Shown: piece after piece, positions 38,460-48,075 of the stretch
Numbering within the stretch: position 1 is the first letter of the stretch
Layout: every line of letters starts with the position of its first letter
Source of the DNA: Pelagibacteraceae bacterium
Lineage (GTDB): Bacteria; Pseudomonadota; Alphaproteobacteria; Pelagibacterales; Pelagibacteraceae
Assembly: GCA_022763425.1 (NCBI GenBank)
Contig: JALEGD010000001.1
Location: forward strand, 1,130,572 to 1,194,571
DNA: 64,000 nucleotides
Direction of reading: 5' to 3'
Made by a program: the position numbers and the translations under genes
The notes under the pieces: generated by a model
Seen by the model: the letters and a program-made list of their open reading frames with translations, nothing else
Database searches by the model: none
What the model was told of the DNA's origin: nothing

Positions 38460-39542
38460 GAAAAAAAACAGCCCTAATAATGCAGCTAGAGATAATATTA
38501 GAGTTATATAAATTACTTTTTTATTTTTATTAAAATTATCTTTTATCTTTCTGTTACTGAAACCATCAAAAGAAACAATATCGGCTGGTAAATTATTGCC
38601 AACATTTTTAAACTTCTCTGTTCTTTCATTCATAACTTCATTTGAAGATTTAGATTTGTAATATTGGATATGACTTGAAAGTTCTTGTTTTATTTTACTA
38701 GACATTAAATCTGGATTTCTATGAGCTCCACCTTTTGGTTCAATCAAAATACCATCAATAATTTCATATTTATAAAGATCTTGAGCAGTTAAATGCATTG
38801 CCTCAGCAGCGTCTTTAGATTTCGTCGCGTCTTTCCATAATATGGATGCGCACCCTTCTGGAGAAATTACAGAGTAAATAGAATGTTCTAACATTAAAAC
38901 TTTGTTCGAAGTTGCCAAAGCTATAGCGCCTCCTGAGCCTCCTTCGCCAATTACGATTGAAATAATTGGAACTTTCAAACTTAAACAACAATTAATTGAT
39001 TGAGCTATTGCTTCCGCCTGCCCTCTTTCCTCAGCACCCTTCCCTGGGTAAGCACCTGGTGTATCTATAAATGTAACAACAGGAACATTGTAATTTTCGG
39101 CCAATTTCATGAGTCTTATACATTTTCTATAACCCTCAGGTCTCATCATTCCAAAATTTCTCTTAATTCTTGACTGGGTGTCATTTCCTTTTTCCTGACC
39201 AATGACCAAAACTGACTCGCCGTTTATTTTTGCAAAACCAGTAATCGCGGCATCATCCTCTCCAAAATTTCTATCACCAGATACTTGCTGAAAGTTCTCA
39301 AAAATAGATGAAATATAAAATTCAGCTTTAGGTCTATTTTCATGCCTAGCAATTTTAGTTTTTTTCCAACCATCAAGATTAGAGTATATTTCATCAATTT
39401 TTAATTTGATCTTATTTTCTAATTCGTCGATTTGAGAATTATTTACAGACGAAAGGCCTCCCTCTTCATTGAAAGGGTGTTTTAACTCTTCCAGGTTTTT
39501 ATCAAGTTGTTCAAGATCTTTTTCAAATTCTAAATATTGCAT
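38451..39542 (-). CDS. accA: Acetyl-CoA carboxylase carboxyltransferase alpha subunit, with C-terminal membrane helix
   Basis: Alpha subunit of the carboxyltransferase that makes malonyl-CoA for fatty-acid synthesis. The body (YLEFEKDLEQLDKNLEELK, VSGDRNFGEDDAAITGFAKING, TFIDTPGAYPGKGAEERGQAEAIA, VIGEGGSGGAIAL, MLEHSIYSVISPEGCASILW) is standard AccA. After about residue 310, where the family usually ends, there is a 50-residue tail finishing in VIYITLILSLAALLGLFFFLN, a clear membrane helix at the very C-terminus. Total 363 aa against a usual 315-325. The 3' end overlaps secA by 9 bp, and the gene follows the 597-aa unknown by 3 bp. Confidence 0.93.
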   Translation of the reverse strand: MQYLEFEKDLEQLDKNLEELKHPFNEEGGLSSVNNSQIDELENKIKLKIDEIYSNLDGWKKTKIARHENRPKAEFYISSIFENFQQVSGDRNFGEDDAAITGFAKINGESVLVIGQEKGNDTQSRIKRNFGMMRPEGYRKCIRLMKLAENYNVPVVTFIDTPGAYPGKGAEERGQAEAIAQSINCCLSLKVPIISIVIGEGGSGGAIALATSNKVLMLEHSIYSVISPEGCASILWKDATKSKDAAEAMHLTAQDLYKYEIIDGILIEPKGGAHRNPDLMSSKIKQELSSHIQYYKSKSSNEVMNERTEKFKNVGNNLPADIVSFDGFSNRKIKDNFNKNKKVIYITLILSLAALLGLFFFLN

Positions 39543-39545
39543 TTT

Positions 39546-41339
39546 TTATAAGCTAAATTCGCTGTTTATAAATGTAGTTTTTAAACTGTCTAAGTTTATA
39601 TTATCAAAAATTTTTATTATAGCCAAAATATCTCTAGTATAATTATTCTTAGTTTCATCTAAATCTGCAATAAATAATAAAGTTTTAAGTATCGCCTCGT
39701 CATTTAATTTTTTTTCGATAGAATTAAATATTTCATTCGGTATATAAATTTCTTTATTATATATTACATCAGACATTGATTTAGGTAGATCGATTTTTTG
39801 TACATCTAAAATGTTGATTAAAGCGATATCTTTGTTAGTTAATTTATAACTTTTTTCTTTAATTTTTTTATCAAAATCTTCGAGAAGATTTAAGATTTTC
39901 TTTTTATCTTTTTTAGTTAATTTTTTATCAAGTAATTTTTTTATTTCTGAAGAAAAAAAATAATTATTATTAAAGCTTTTATCTTTATTTTCTTCAGATA
40001 TTTTGAAGTTTTTAATTTTTTCTACAATTTTTTGATCAATCAAATCAGGGTTTGTTGAATAAATCTTTTCTAGTTCTAAATAATAAACTGGTTCAGCAAT
40101 TTTTTCTAAACCGTTAACTGTTAATTTATCTTTAAAATTATTTAAAATCTTTAATTTGATATCAGGTTTTTGAGCAAGTAACATTGCTTGATATAAAATT
40201 GCATGAGACTCAGGACGTCTCAAATTTTTTACTGCATCTTCAACTTGAAATAACTGATTAAATGAAAAATTATATTTTTTATAAATATCTAAAATTTTTT
40301 TATAAGGATAAAGGTCTTCATTAACTGAACGTTCTAAAAAAATTACTAAATCATTTAATTCTTTTTTTTTATCTGGGGATGTATCTTTCATTGCGTCATC
40401 TAAAAGTTTATTAGCTAAATTACTTTTAAAAAAATAATTTCTTAATTCTTTAGATTTTGAAAAGTTATTATATTTTAATTCAAGACTATCATTCGTCATA
40501 AGAGTAAGGTGTGTGTAGAAAACATTATCAAAATTTATATCACTCTTTTGATCACTTATGCCTGTCAGAAAATTTACCTTTCCAACAAAAAAATTATCCA
40601 AAGAAGATGTTTCTCTCGTTAACTCAAGTTGAGACTGGGCTTGTTTAATCTTTTTATTATTTATTAAACAAAAAATTTTATATTTTTCTAAATCAATACT
40701 CTGGACATCAACAGTCATTAACTTGGTGTAACTACACGCTTTATCTATTTGGCCTAAAGATAAATAATGAGTAAACAAAAATTTTAATAATTTAGCATTT
40801 TTATTAATGATTTTGTTCTGATCAATAACCTGATCAATAAGTTTCATCTTTTGATTATTGATTAACCAATCGGCAATAAAGCTTAGATGTCCCTCTCCTT
40901 TATCTTCAAAAACATTTATATTTGATTTTGAAAATAATACTTTTTCTGAAACAGCAACTAAACTGTTTTTTTCTTTATTTAATAATGTCTCGAAAACTCT
41001 GCTATATAAATTATTATCAACATCAGACCAAAAATTTAAGTTTATTTTCGTATCCTCAGGTTCGTATAATCCAAAAATAAGTTCCTGATCATTTATTTCT
41101 TCAGATTGGCTAATTTCATTTACACTTAAATTTAATTTTTCTTTATCAAAAGTAGTTTGGGGTAAATCTTTATTTAAATTATTTTCTGAATTTTCGATTT
41201 TTTTATTTTGATTTTCCTTAATAGTTATTTCTTGTGACTGTTTCCATATATCTTTAGGCTCACTCAAAACTAAAGATGATAAAGATACAAAAATAAATAA
41301 AATTAAAATTCTTTTACTTAACTTTAACAGCGATATCAT
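39546..41339 (-). CDS. Exported protein of unknown function, helical-repeat-like
   Basis: Not recognised. The N-terminus is a signal peptide or anchor (LLKLSKRILILFIFVSLSSLVLSEPKD). The remaining 570 residues look almost entirely helical, with repeated amphipathic segments such as LIDQVIDQNKIINKNAKLL, HYLSLGQIDKACSYTKL and ALINILDVQKIDL, which resemble TPR/SEL1-type repeats at low similarity. It is probably periplasmic. The gene starts 26 bp inside the end of a 49-aa membrane-protein gene and is followed 3 bp later by accA, so the three are probably one transcript. Confidence 0.7.
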   Translation of the reverse strand: MISLLKLSKRILILFIFVSLSSLVLSEPKDIWKQSQEITIKENQNKKIENSENNLNKDLPQTTFDKEKLNLSVNEISQSEEINDQELIFGLYEPEDTKINLNFWSDVDNNLYSRVFETLLNKEKNSLVAVSEKVLFSKSNINVFEDKGEGHLSFIADWLINNQKMKLIDQVIDQNKIINKNAKLLKFLFTHYLSLGQIDKACSYTKLMTVDVQSIDLEKYKIFCLINNKKIKQAQSQLELTRETSSLDNFFVGKVNFLTGISDQKSDINFDNVFYTHLTLMTNDSLELKYNNFSKSKELRNYFFKSNLANKLLDDAMKDTSPDKKKELNDLVIFLERSVNEDLYPYKKILDIYKKYNFSFNQLFQVEDAVKNLRRPESHAILYQAMLLAQKPDIKLKILNNFKDKLTVNGLEKIAEPVYYLELEKIYSTNPDLIDQKIVEKIKNFKISEENKDKSFNNNYFFSSEIKKLLDKKLTKKDKKKILNLLEDFDKKIKEKSYKLTNKDIALINILDVQKIDLPKSMSDVIYNKEIYIPNEIFNSIEKKLNDEAILKTLLFIADLDETKNNYTRDILAIIKIFDNINLDSLKTTFINSEFSL

Positions 41340-41463
41340 TAGGTAAGGTTTTCTTACTTGCTTTTGTTTCTGGTGATATATCTAAATAATTAACTAAGTA
41401 CATTGCCCCATAAACAATTACTACAATAGGAAGTATTTTTTTTAGTATAAAATTTTTAATCAT
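41314..41463 (-). CDS. Small single-span membrane protein (49 aa)
   Basis: A short frame from ATG 41463 to TAA 41314. The translation starts MIKNFILKKILPIVVIVYGA and continues with a polar tail rich in Lys and Thr ending in AVKVK. One membrane helix covers about residues 9-27. It overlaps the start of the 597-aa exported protein by 26 bp in another frame on the same strand, and lies in the otherwise empty 190 bp between that gene and aroK. Overlap plus a plausible membrane protein make it likely real. Function unknown. Confidence 0.55.
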   Translation of the reverse strand: MIKNFILKKILPIVVIVYGAMYLVNYLDISPETKASKKTLPNDIAVKVK

Positions 41464-41529
41464 TAAGAATTAGTTTTATAAACATTTTAGTCAAAAATAT
41501 GTTATTAAATTAATATTATTCAGCACACA

Positions 41530-42033
41530 ATGTTAAAAACAATAGTTTTAGTCGGAATGATGGGCTCTGGTAAAACCTCTATTGGTAAAGAGCTTGCAAA
41601 ATCACTAAATATTAACTTTGTTGATAGTGATAAGGAAATTGAGCTTAAATGCAAAAAAACGATCCCTCAAATTTTTGAAACAAAAGGTGAAACATATTTT
41701 AGAAAAATTGAAGAAAAAATTTGTGTTAAACTTATAGATGGTAATCCAAAAGTTTTGTCACTTGGGGGTGGTGCTTTTTTAAATAGCGCTATAAGAAGAA
41801 AAATTAATAAACTAGGTCTTTCAATATGGATTAGTCCCAGTTTAGAAACTATTTATGAAAGGCTTAGTAAATCAAAAAATAAAAGACCTTTGCTAAACTA
41901 TAAGAATTTAAAAAGATCTATTAAAGAAATTTATGACAATAGAAAAGAACAATATAATAAAGCCGATTATACAATTAGAACAAAGTCTGATAACAAAAAA
42001 AATATCGTAAAAAAAATTTTAGAAATATTATGA
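41530..42033 (+). CDS. aroK: Shikimate kinase
   Basis: Phosphorylates shikimate in aromatic amino acid synthesis. Walker A is VGMMGSGKTSIGKELA (residues 8-23 region). FVDSDKEIE carries the shikimate-binding Asp; FRKIEEKI and LGGGAFL are further substrate contacts; KNKRPLL is the lid region. Length of 167 aa is typical. It overlaps aroB by 4 bp (ATGA), the common aroK-aroB pair. Confidence 0.95.
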   Translation: MLKTIVLVGMMGSGKTSIGKELAKSLNINFVDSDKEIELKCKKTIPQIFETKGETYFRKIEEKICVKLIDGNPKVLSLGGGAFLNSAIRRKINKLGLSIWISPSLETIYERLSKSKNKRPLLNYKNLKRSIKEIYDNRKEQYNKADYTIRTKSDNKKNIVKKILEIL

Positions 42034-43142
42034 AAACACTAATTGTAAAAACTTCTTCAAAAAAATACCCAATTTATATTGGTCAAAATATATTATCAAA
42101 ATTTAGTTTTTTTAAAAAAAAACACCTTAAAAATACAAAAAATATTTTAATAGTATCCTCAAAAAAAATTCCAAAAAAATATATGTTAAGTTTAAAGAAA
42201 AATACAAAAGGAATTAAATATTACACTATAATTTTGCCAGATGGTGAAGTTATAAAACAGGATCAATTTTTAATCAAAATCACAAATTTATTATCTAAAT
42301 GTAACTTTGGAAGAAATGACTGTGTTATCGCAGTGGGCGGAGGAGTGATTGGTGACCTTGCAGGTTTTGCATCAAGTATATTTAAAAGAGGGATTAATTT
42401 TGTTCAAGTTCCAACAACTCTTCTTTCTCAAGTAGACTCATCTGTTGGGGGTAAAACTGGAATAAATAATAATTTTGGAAAAAATCTTGTTGGAACTTTT
42501 TTTCAACCTAATTTTGTTTTAATTGATATTGATACTCTTAATACTCTTCCAAGAAGAGAGATGATTGCAGGTTTTGCTGAGGTTTTAAAATATTCACTAA
42601 TTTTAGATAAAAAATTTTTTAATTGGTTAAATAAAAATGGAAAAAAAATTATAAATAAAAAATCTAAAAATCTAATTACCGATGCTATTTACACTAGCTG
42701 CAAACATAAAGCTTATGTAGTAAAAAAAGACGAAAAAGAAAAAAATTTAAGAGCGATATTAAATTTTGGACATACGTTCGCACATGCAATCGAAACCGTG
42801 ACTGGGTATTCTAAAAAGATAATTCATGGTGAAGCTGTACTTATTGGAATGGCTGTGGCTTCAAGATTATCAAATCAAATGGGATACTTAAAAAGGCACG
42901 AACTTGAAAGTATTTTATCTTTATATCAAAAATTAAAATTAAATTTCCAGTATAAGAAATTTGTGAACTCGAAAAATATCAAGAAAGTTTTTCAAATTAT
43001 GAATAACGATAAAAAATCTGATGGAAAAAAAATTAAAATAATTCTTTTAAAAAAAATTGGTTTATCTATAATTAAGGAAACAACATTGAAAAAAACATTT
43101 ATTCCCTTAATTCAAAAAGATTTAAAAGATGGAATTTACTAA
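42030..43142 (+). CDS. aroB: 3-dehydroquinate synthase
   Basis: Converts DAHP to 3-dehydroquinate using NAD and a metal ion. IAVGGGVIGDLAGFASSIFKRGINFVQVPTTLLSQVDSSVGGKTGIN is unmistakable (GGG NAD loop and KTGIN). Metal ligands lie in EVLKYSLI, NFGHTFAHAIE and the HGEAV segment. Length of 370 aa is standard. It overlaps the downstream CorC-type gene by 14 bp. Confidence 0.96.
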   Translation: MKTLIVKTSSKKYPIYIGQNILSKFSFFKKKHLKNTKNILIVSSKKIPKKYMLSLKKNTKGIKYYTIILPDGEVIKQDQFLIKITNLLSKCNFGRNDCVIAVGGGVIGDLAGFASSIFKRGINFVQVPTTLLSQVDSSVGGKTGINNNFGKNLVGTFFQPNFVLIDIDTLNTLPRREMIAGFAEVLKYSLILDKKFFNWLNKNGKKIINKKSKNLITDAIYTSCKHKAYVVKKDEKEKNLRAILNFGHTFAHAIETVTGYSKKIIHGEAVLIGMAVASRLSNQMGYLKRHELESILSLYQKLKLNFQYKKFVNSKNIKKVFQIMNNDKKSDGKKIKIILLKKIGLSIIKETTLKKTFIPLIQKDLKDGIY

Positions 43143-44394
43143 TTATTTACCCATTTTTTACATCGCTATACTCATCGTTATCTCGGGGATGTTTTCTGGT
43201 TCAGAAACATCAGTCACGTCGGTAAATAGAAGTAAGATTCATAAACTTGCGAATAAAGGTGATCGAAAAGCTAAAAAGCTCCTAAAACTAATAGATAATA
43301 AAAATGATCTTATTAGCTCTATTTTAGTTGGTAATAATATAGTGAATATCCTTGCATCAGTTTTAGCAACAGCAGTTTTAATTGAATACTTTGGTAGTGA
43401 CGGAATTTTTTATTCTACTCTTGTAATGACTTGCTTAATTGTAATTTTTGCAGAAGTTTTACCTAAAAATATTGCTTTGATAAAAGCAGACCGATTTGCT
43501 TTATTTTTTTCAACTCCATTAACAATTTTTGTAAAAATATTTTATCCAATAAACTTGGTTTTAAAATTTCTAAATCACACAACATACAAAATATTTGGAA
43601 TTGATCATAAAAATTCTACAAATTCTGTGACCGAAGATATACGTAATATGATTGATATGCACGAAGATGAAGGAGACTTGCATAAAGATGAAAGTGAAAT
43701 GATCAATGCAATTCTTGACTTAAAAGAAATTACGGTTGAAAAAATTATGACTCACAGAAAAAATATATTTTCTCTAAATTTAAATGAAACAAAAAAAATA
43801 TACTCAACTATTGCTGCCAGCTCGTTTAGTAGAATACCTGTTTGGAGAGATGACCCAAATAATATTTTAGGCATTATTCACGCCAAAAATATTTTAAGTA
43901 ATTTAGATGATGATGGTAAAATAAGCTTAGAAAAAGTTAAACAAGGTATTATTAAACCGTGGTTTATACCCGAAACCACAAAAGTAAAAGATCAACTTAA
44001 TGAGTTCATCAAAAGAAAAGAAAAGATTGCATTTGTGGTAGATGAGTATGGAGAGCTAATGGGGCTAATATCATTAGAGGATATAATCGAAGAAATTGTT
44101 GGAAACATCTTTGATGAAAAGGACTTCTCTACAATTGGGATAAGAAGAACAAATGAAAATCAATATAGAATAAGAGGAGATGTAAATATTAGAGACATTA
44201 ATCGTGAGCTAGATTTAAATCTTCCAGAAAATGATGCTTCAACACTGGCTGGTTATATTATTTTTAAAACAGAAGCTTTGCCTGAAGTCGGCCAAACATT
44301 TAAATTCGATAACATTGTTTATGAAATTCTAAATAAAAATAAAAATCAAATTACTCAAATCAAAATCATATTAGAAAAATCTACTAAACATTGA
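43129..44394 (+). CDS. CNNM / CBS / CorC_HlyC membrane protein
   Basis: Predicted divalent-cation (Mg/Co) transport or efflux protein. The N-terminal CNNM domain has three or four membrane helices (FYIAILIVISGMFSGSETSVTSVN, ILVGNNIVNILASVLATAVLI). A CBS pair follows (VEKIMTHRKNIFSL, IAFVVDEYGELMGLISLEDIIEEIVGNI), then the C-terminal CorC_HlyC domain (YRIRGDVNIRDINRELDLNL). Length of 421 aa fits the family often labelled hemolysin C. It is cotranscribed with aroKB and converges on bolA with an 11-bp overlap. Confidence 0.9.
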   Translation: MEFTNYLPIFYIAILIVISGMFSGSETSVTSVNRSKIHKLANKGDRKAKKLLKLIDNKNDLISSILVGNNIVNILASVLATAVLIEYFGSDGIFYSTLVMTCLIVIFAEVLPKNIALIKADRFALFFSTPLTIFVKIFYPINLVLKFLNHTTYKIFGIDHKNSTNSVTEDIRNMIDMHEDEGDLHKDESEMINAILDLKEITVEKIMTHRKNIFSLNLNETKKIYSTIAASSFSRIPVWRDDPNNILGIIHAKNILSNLDDDGKISLEKVKQGIIKPWFIPETTKVKDQLNEFIKRKEKIAFVVDEYGELMGLISLEDIIEEIVGNIFDEKDFSTIGIRRTNENQYRIRGDVNIRDINRELDLNLPENDASTLAGYIIFKTEALPEVGQTFKFDNIVYEILNKNKNQITQIKIILEKSTKH

Positions 44395-44644
44395 TAATTT
44401 CAATTTCTAAAGCATGGATAAAGCTCTTCATTTCTTCTGAAAGACATGAATAGATCTTTTGATGTGATTTTACTTTTGGAAGTTCACTTAGTTGCTTATC
44501 TTTAATAATTAATTTGAAATGACTTATGCCATTATTTGGGGATTGTTGATGATTTTGATGCAAATGAGAATTGTTAACAACCTCAACATCATTAATTCCT
44601 AAATTATTTAAAAGTTTTTTTTTAATTAATGTTTCGGCATTCAT
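44384..44644 (-). CDS. bolA: BolA family protein
   Basis: Partner of monothiol glutaredoxin in iron-sulfur or iron signalling. The class II hallmark region is present: VEVVNNSHLHQNHQQSP, then HFKLIIKDKQLSELPKVKSHQKIYSCL, the helix-turn-helix-like BolA segment. Length of 86 aa is typical. It diverges from the DnaJ-like gene at 44670 by 25 bp. BolA beside a DnaJ-domain gene and cobS is a repeated alphaproteobacterial arrangement. Confidence 0.9.
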   Translation of the reverse strand: MNAETLIKKKLLNNLGINDVEVVNNSHLHQNHQQSPNNGISHFKLIIKDKQLSELPKVKSHQKIYSCLSEEMKSFIHALEIEIINV

Positions 44645-44669
44645 GATTATTTTATATTATATATCTTTT

Positions 44670-45320
44670 ATGAAAAAAAGTTGCGAAAAAATAAATTGTT
44701 TTGAACGTGGTTTTAAAGAAGTACTGATAAGAGATAAAAAAAATAAAGAATACAAAGTATTATGTCAGCATCATTTTGAACAATATACAAAAAACCAAGA
44801 CCTAAATTGTAATTGGGATTCTTGTAAACAACTTGGTGAGTTCAAAGCTCCAACTAAAGGTGAAGGTGACTATCTATGGTTTTGCGAGGATCATATTAAA
44901 GAATATAATAAAAAATGGGATTTCTTTGAAGGTATGTCTCAAGCACAAATAGAAGACTTTGTGTTTAAAGATATAATTGGACATAGAAAAACACAAAAAT
45001 TTGGATCAATGGATACTTTTTTTCATGAATTATGGAACAATGCTATAGAAGATGAATTGTTAAATCTTTCAAAATTTAAAAATACCTTAAATCAAGAAAA
45101 CCAAAAATATACCGACAAACAAATTGCAGCTTTAAAAAAAATGGATCTTAAACCAAATATTACTTGGTTAGCAATAAAAGAGCAGTTCAAAAAACTTGTT
45201 AAAAAATATCACCCTGATATGAATGCGGGCGATAAAAAATACGAGGAAAAACTAAAAGAAATTACAATCGCATATTCGTATTTAAAAACATCGCTAAGCG
45301 ATAAACAAAAGGTAGCTTAA
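44670..45320 (+). CDS. DnaJ-domain protein with Cys/His-rich N-terminus
   Basis: J-domain protein that would stimulate a DnaK-type chaperone. The J domain is unusually at the C-terminus: LAIKEQFKKLVKKYHPDMNAGDKKYEEKLKEITIAYSYL with the HPD tripeptide. The first 90 residues carry several Cys and His (SCEKINCFERGF, LCQHHFEQY, NCNWDSCKQLGEF, WFCEDHIKEYN) that may bind zinc. The start is set at ATG 44670 because the in-frame upstream extension would overlap bolA and is unlike the family. Next to cobS (3 bp), as in related alphaproteobacteria. 216 residues. Confidence 0.85.
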   Translation: MKKSCEKINCFERGFKEVLIRDKKNKEYKVLCQHHFEQYTKNQDLNCNWDSCKQLGEFKAPTKGEGDYLWFCEDHIKEYNKKWDFFEGMSQAQIEDFVFKDIIGHRKTQKFGSMDTFFHELWNNAIEDELLNLSKFKNTLNQENQKYTDKQIAALKKMDLKPNITWLAIKEQFKKLVKKYHPDMNAGDKKYEEKLKEITIAYSYLKTSLSDKQKVA

Positions 45321-45323
45321 TTA

Positions 45324-46298
45324 ATGTTTGCTGAACAACCAGATTTAAAAATTTCTGTAAAACAAACCTTTAACATAGATACGGATTTAGAAGTTCCAGC
45401 TTTTTCTGACAAAAATGATTATGTCCCAGAAATAGATAATAATTATATTTTTGATAAAGAAACTACTTTGGCAATTCTTGCAGGTTTTTCAAATAATAAA
45501 AGAGTAATGGTTCAAGGGTACCATGGTACAGGTAAATCAACACACATTGAGCAAGTTGCGGCAAGATTAAATTGGCCTTGTGTTAGAGTAAATTTAGACA
45601 GTCACGTAAGTCGTATCGACTTAATTGGTAAAGATGCAATCGTTATTAGAGATGGAAAACAAATTACAGAATTTAAAGAAGGTATTTTACCTTGGTCACT
45701 ACAAAATCCAGTGGCGCTAGTTTTTGATGAGTACGATGCTGGTAGACCAGATGTAATGTTTGTTATTCAAAGGGTTTTAGAAACCGAGGGTAAGTTTACA
45801 CTTTTAGATAAAAATAAAGTCATTAAGCCAAATAATTCTTTTAGATTGTTTGCAACAGCAAATACAATTGGGCTTGGAGATACAAGTGGACTTTATCACG
45901 GAACTCAACAAATAAATCAGGGCCAAATGGACAGATGGAATATTGTTACAACTCTAAACTATCTTGATCCTAAAAAAGAAGAGGCGATTATTTTAGCAAA
46001 ATGTGAGTATTTAAACTCTAATGACGGCAAACAAATTATAAAAAATATGGTGCAAGTTGCAAATCTTACTCGAAATGGATTTGCCAACGGAGATATATCA
46101 ACTGTAATGAGTCCAAGAACAGTTTTAACATGGGCTGATAACTATAATATTTTTTCTGATTTAAGACATTCTTTCAAAGTTTCATTTTTAAATAAGTGTG
46201 ATGAACTAGAAAGACCTATTATCTCAGAATATTATCAAAGATGCTTTGGCGAAGATATATCATCTAATGATGATAATAACACCAAACAAAATGGCTGA
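45324..46298 (+). CDS. cobS: AAA+ ATPase, cobaltochelatase subunit CobS family
   Basis: AAA+ protein of the CobS family, which in B12 producers works with CobN and CobT to insert cobalt into hydrogenobyrinate diamide. Walker A is [17 protein letters not shown], Walker [16 protein letters not shown], sensor [15 protein letters not shown]. Length of 324 aa matches CobS. Its last 8 bp overlap cobT. No cobN or other cobalamin-synthesis gene appears in the window, and the cell has a B12 uptake locus, so an alternative metal-chelatase or AAA/VWA chaperone role is possible. Confidence 0.9.
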   Translation: MFAEQPDLKISVKQTFNIDTDLEVPAFSDKNDYVPEIDNNYIFDKETTLAILAGFSNNKRVMVQGYHGTGKSTHIEQVAARLNWPCVRVNLDSHVSRIDLIGKDAIVIRDGKQITEFKEGILPWSLQNPVALVFDEYDAGRPDVMFVIQRVLETEGKFTLLDKNKVIKPNNSFRLFATANTIGLGDTSGLYHGTQQINQGQMDRWNIVTTLNYLDPKKEEAIILAKCEYLNSNDGKQIIKNMVQVANLTRNGFANGDISTVMSPRTVLTWADNYNIFSDLRHSFKVSFLNKCDELERPIISEYYQRCFGEDISSNDDNNTKQNG

Positions 46299-48075
46299 TC
46301 ATCCAAATTTAGAAAAATATAAAACTGCAATTCACTCTACGGCGAAAGCCATTGCTCGAAATGATTTAAGAGAAAGAAAAGAAAAATTTGATAAAATACC
46401 TAAGCCAAAAATTCTATCTCCAGAAAATAAAGAAGAAATTTTAGAAGCCAGAGTTACTTCTGATAGTGAGGCTTTAAAAATTAAATATAGTGATGAAAAT
46501 CTATTAAATAAAAACCTTCCTTCAGGAACAATTAGTAAAACAATTTATAATATTGCTGAAAAAATTAGATATGAAAAAATTGGTTCAGATCAATTTAAAG
46601 GGATAAAAAATAATTTAAATGAATTTTACCAAAAAAAAATATCTGAAAGTAACGTACATTCACAAAATTTTATTGCTGATGCGTTTGAAGCATATTTAAG
46701 AAATAAAGTGATGAACTTTAAAGTACCTGAAAATAAAAAAGAAGATTTCAAAAGATGGAATGATATTTTTGATAATAAAGTTGCAAATAAAATATCTTCT
46801 TTAACAAAAAGTTTAAATGATCAAGAAACATATGGTAAAAAAATCCAATCAATTATTGATGATTTAGAAATTCAAGATCAGAATCAAAATCCACAAAATG
46901 CCCAAAATGATGAAGAAAATGATCAAAATAATAATGATCAAGACAATGAAAAACAACAGTTACAGGAGCAAGAAAATCAACAGTCTCAAAATCCAGAATT
47001 TGATATGGAAAATTTGGTTCCAGAAATTGATTTTGATCCAAGCTTAAATGATCAAGAGATTGCTCTAGAGGATAGTGATGACGAAGATACTCAAACTACT
47101 AGATCTCAAAAACAAGTGTCCAATGATAATAAAAAATATAAAATTTTTACAAATCAATATGATAAAATTTTAGAAGCAAATGAATTAATAACTGAGGAGG
47201 AAATATTTAAATTACGAAATAATTTAGATGTACAGTTATCTTCATTGCAATCATTTATTTCGAGACTAGCAAATAAATTACAGCGGAAACTTTTGGCTAA
47301 ACAGAATAGATCTTGGAATTTTGATCTTGAAGAAGGATTACTAGATGCATCAAAACTTCCAAGAATAATCATGGATCCATTTAATTCTCTTTCTTATAAA
47401 AAAGAAAAAGATATAGATTTTAAAGACACAGTTGTAACTTTATTAATTGATAATTCAGGATCAATGAGAGGAAGGCCAATTACAATTGCAGCGATCTGTG
47501 CAGATATTTTATCTCGTACACTAGAAAGATGTTCAGTTAAAGTTGAGATATTAGGTTTTACGACAATGAACTGGAAAGGTGGAAAAAGTAGAGAATTATG
47601 GATGAAGCATAAAAAAGAGAGTCCTGGACGTCTTAATGATCTATGTCATATTATTTATAAATCTGCTGACACACCGTGGAGAAGATCAAAAAATAATTTA
47701 GGTTTAATGCTTAAAGAAGGAATACTTAAAGAAAACATAGATGGAGAGGCAATTCTTTGGGCTTACAACCGTCTAAAAAAAAGGAAAGAAGAAAGAAAAA
47801 TTATAATGGTAATTTCAGATGGAGCTCCAGTCGATGACTCAACCTTATCAGTAAATTCACCTAATTATTTAGAGCAACACTTAAAGAGAGTTGTGCAATG
47901 GATTGAAAAAAACTCTGATATTGAAATTAATGCGATTGGCATTGGTCATGATGTAACTAACTATTACGAAAAAGCTATCAAGATTGCAGATGTTCAAGAA
48001 CTAGGTGATGCAATGGTAGATCAGCTTGTTGATTTGTTTATCAACTCACCTATTAGAAAAAGAACCCTGAACTAA
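46291..48075 (+). CDS. cobT: VWA protein, cobaltochelatase subunit CobT family
   Basis: CobT-type partner of CobS. Start taken at ATG 46291 ([11 protein letters not shown]); an earlier in-frame ATG at 46246 would lie deep in cobS. The N-terminal domain is followed by a Gln/Asn/Asp/Glu-rich linker (about residues 190-270) and a C-terminal von Willebrand A domain with the metal-ion site in [16 protein letters not shown] (DxSxS). [12 protein letters not shown] and [12 protein letters not shown] follow, as in CobT. Length about 594 aa. It converges on the queuosine-precursor transporter gene with a 30-bp overlap. Confidence 0.9.
   Translation: MADHPNLEKYKTAIHSTAKAIARNDLRERKEKFDKIPKPKILSPENKEEILEARVTSDSEALKIKYSDENLLNKNLPSGTISKTIYNIAEKIRYEKIGSDQFKGIKNNLNEFYQKKISESNVHSQNFIADAFEAYLRNKVMNFKVPENKKEDFKRWNDIFDNKVANKISSLTKSLNDQETYGKKIQSIIDDLEIQDQNQNPQNAQNDEENDQNNNDQDNEKQQLQEQENQQSQNPEFDMENLVPEIDFDPSLNDQEIALEDSDDEDTQTTRSQKQVSNDNKKYKIFTNQYDKILEANELITEEEIFKLRNNLDVQLSSLQSFISRLANKLQRKLLAKQNRSWNFDLEEGLLDASKLPRIIMDPFNSLSYKKEKDIDFKDTVVTLLIDNSGSMRGRPITIAAICADILSRTLERCSVKVEILGFTTMNWKGGKSRELWMKHKKESPGRLNDLCHIIYKSADTPWRRSKNNLGLMLKEGILKENIDGEAILWAYNRLKKRKEERKIIMVISDGAPVDDSTLSVNSPNYLEQHLKRVVQWIEKNSDIEINAIGIGHDVTNYYEKAIKIADVQELGDAMVDQLVDLFINSPIRKRTLN

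Noticed and set aside
44571-44669. Upstream extension of the DnaJ-like gene
   Set aside because: Overlaps bolA head-on and is unlike the family.
46853-47041. Antisense frame in the cobT linker and the Gln/Asn/Asp-rich repeats there
   Set aside because: The low-complexity acidic linker is normal for CobT; the antisense frame is a by-product of its biased codons.
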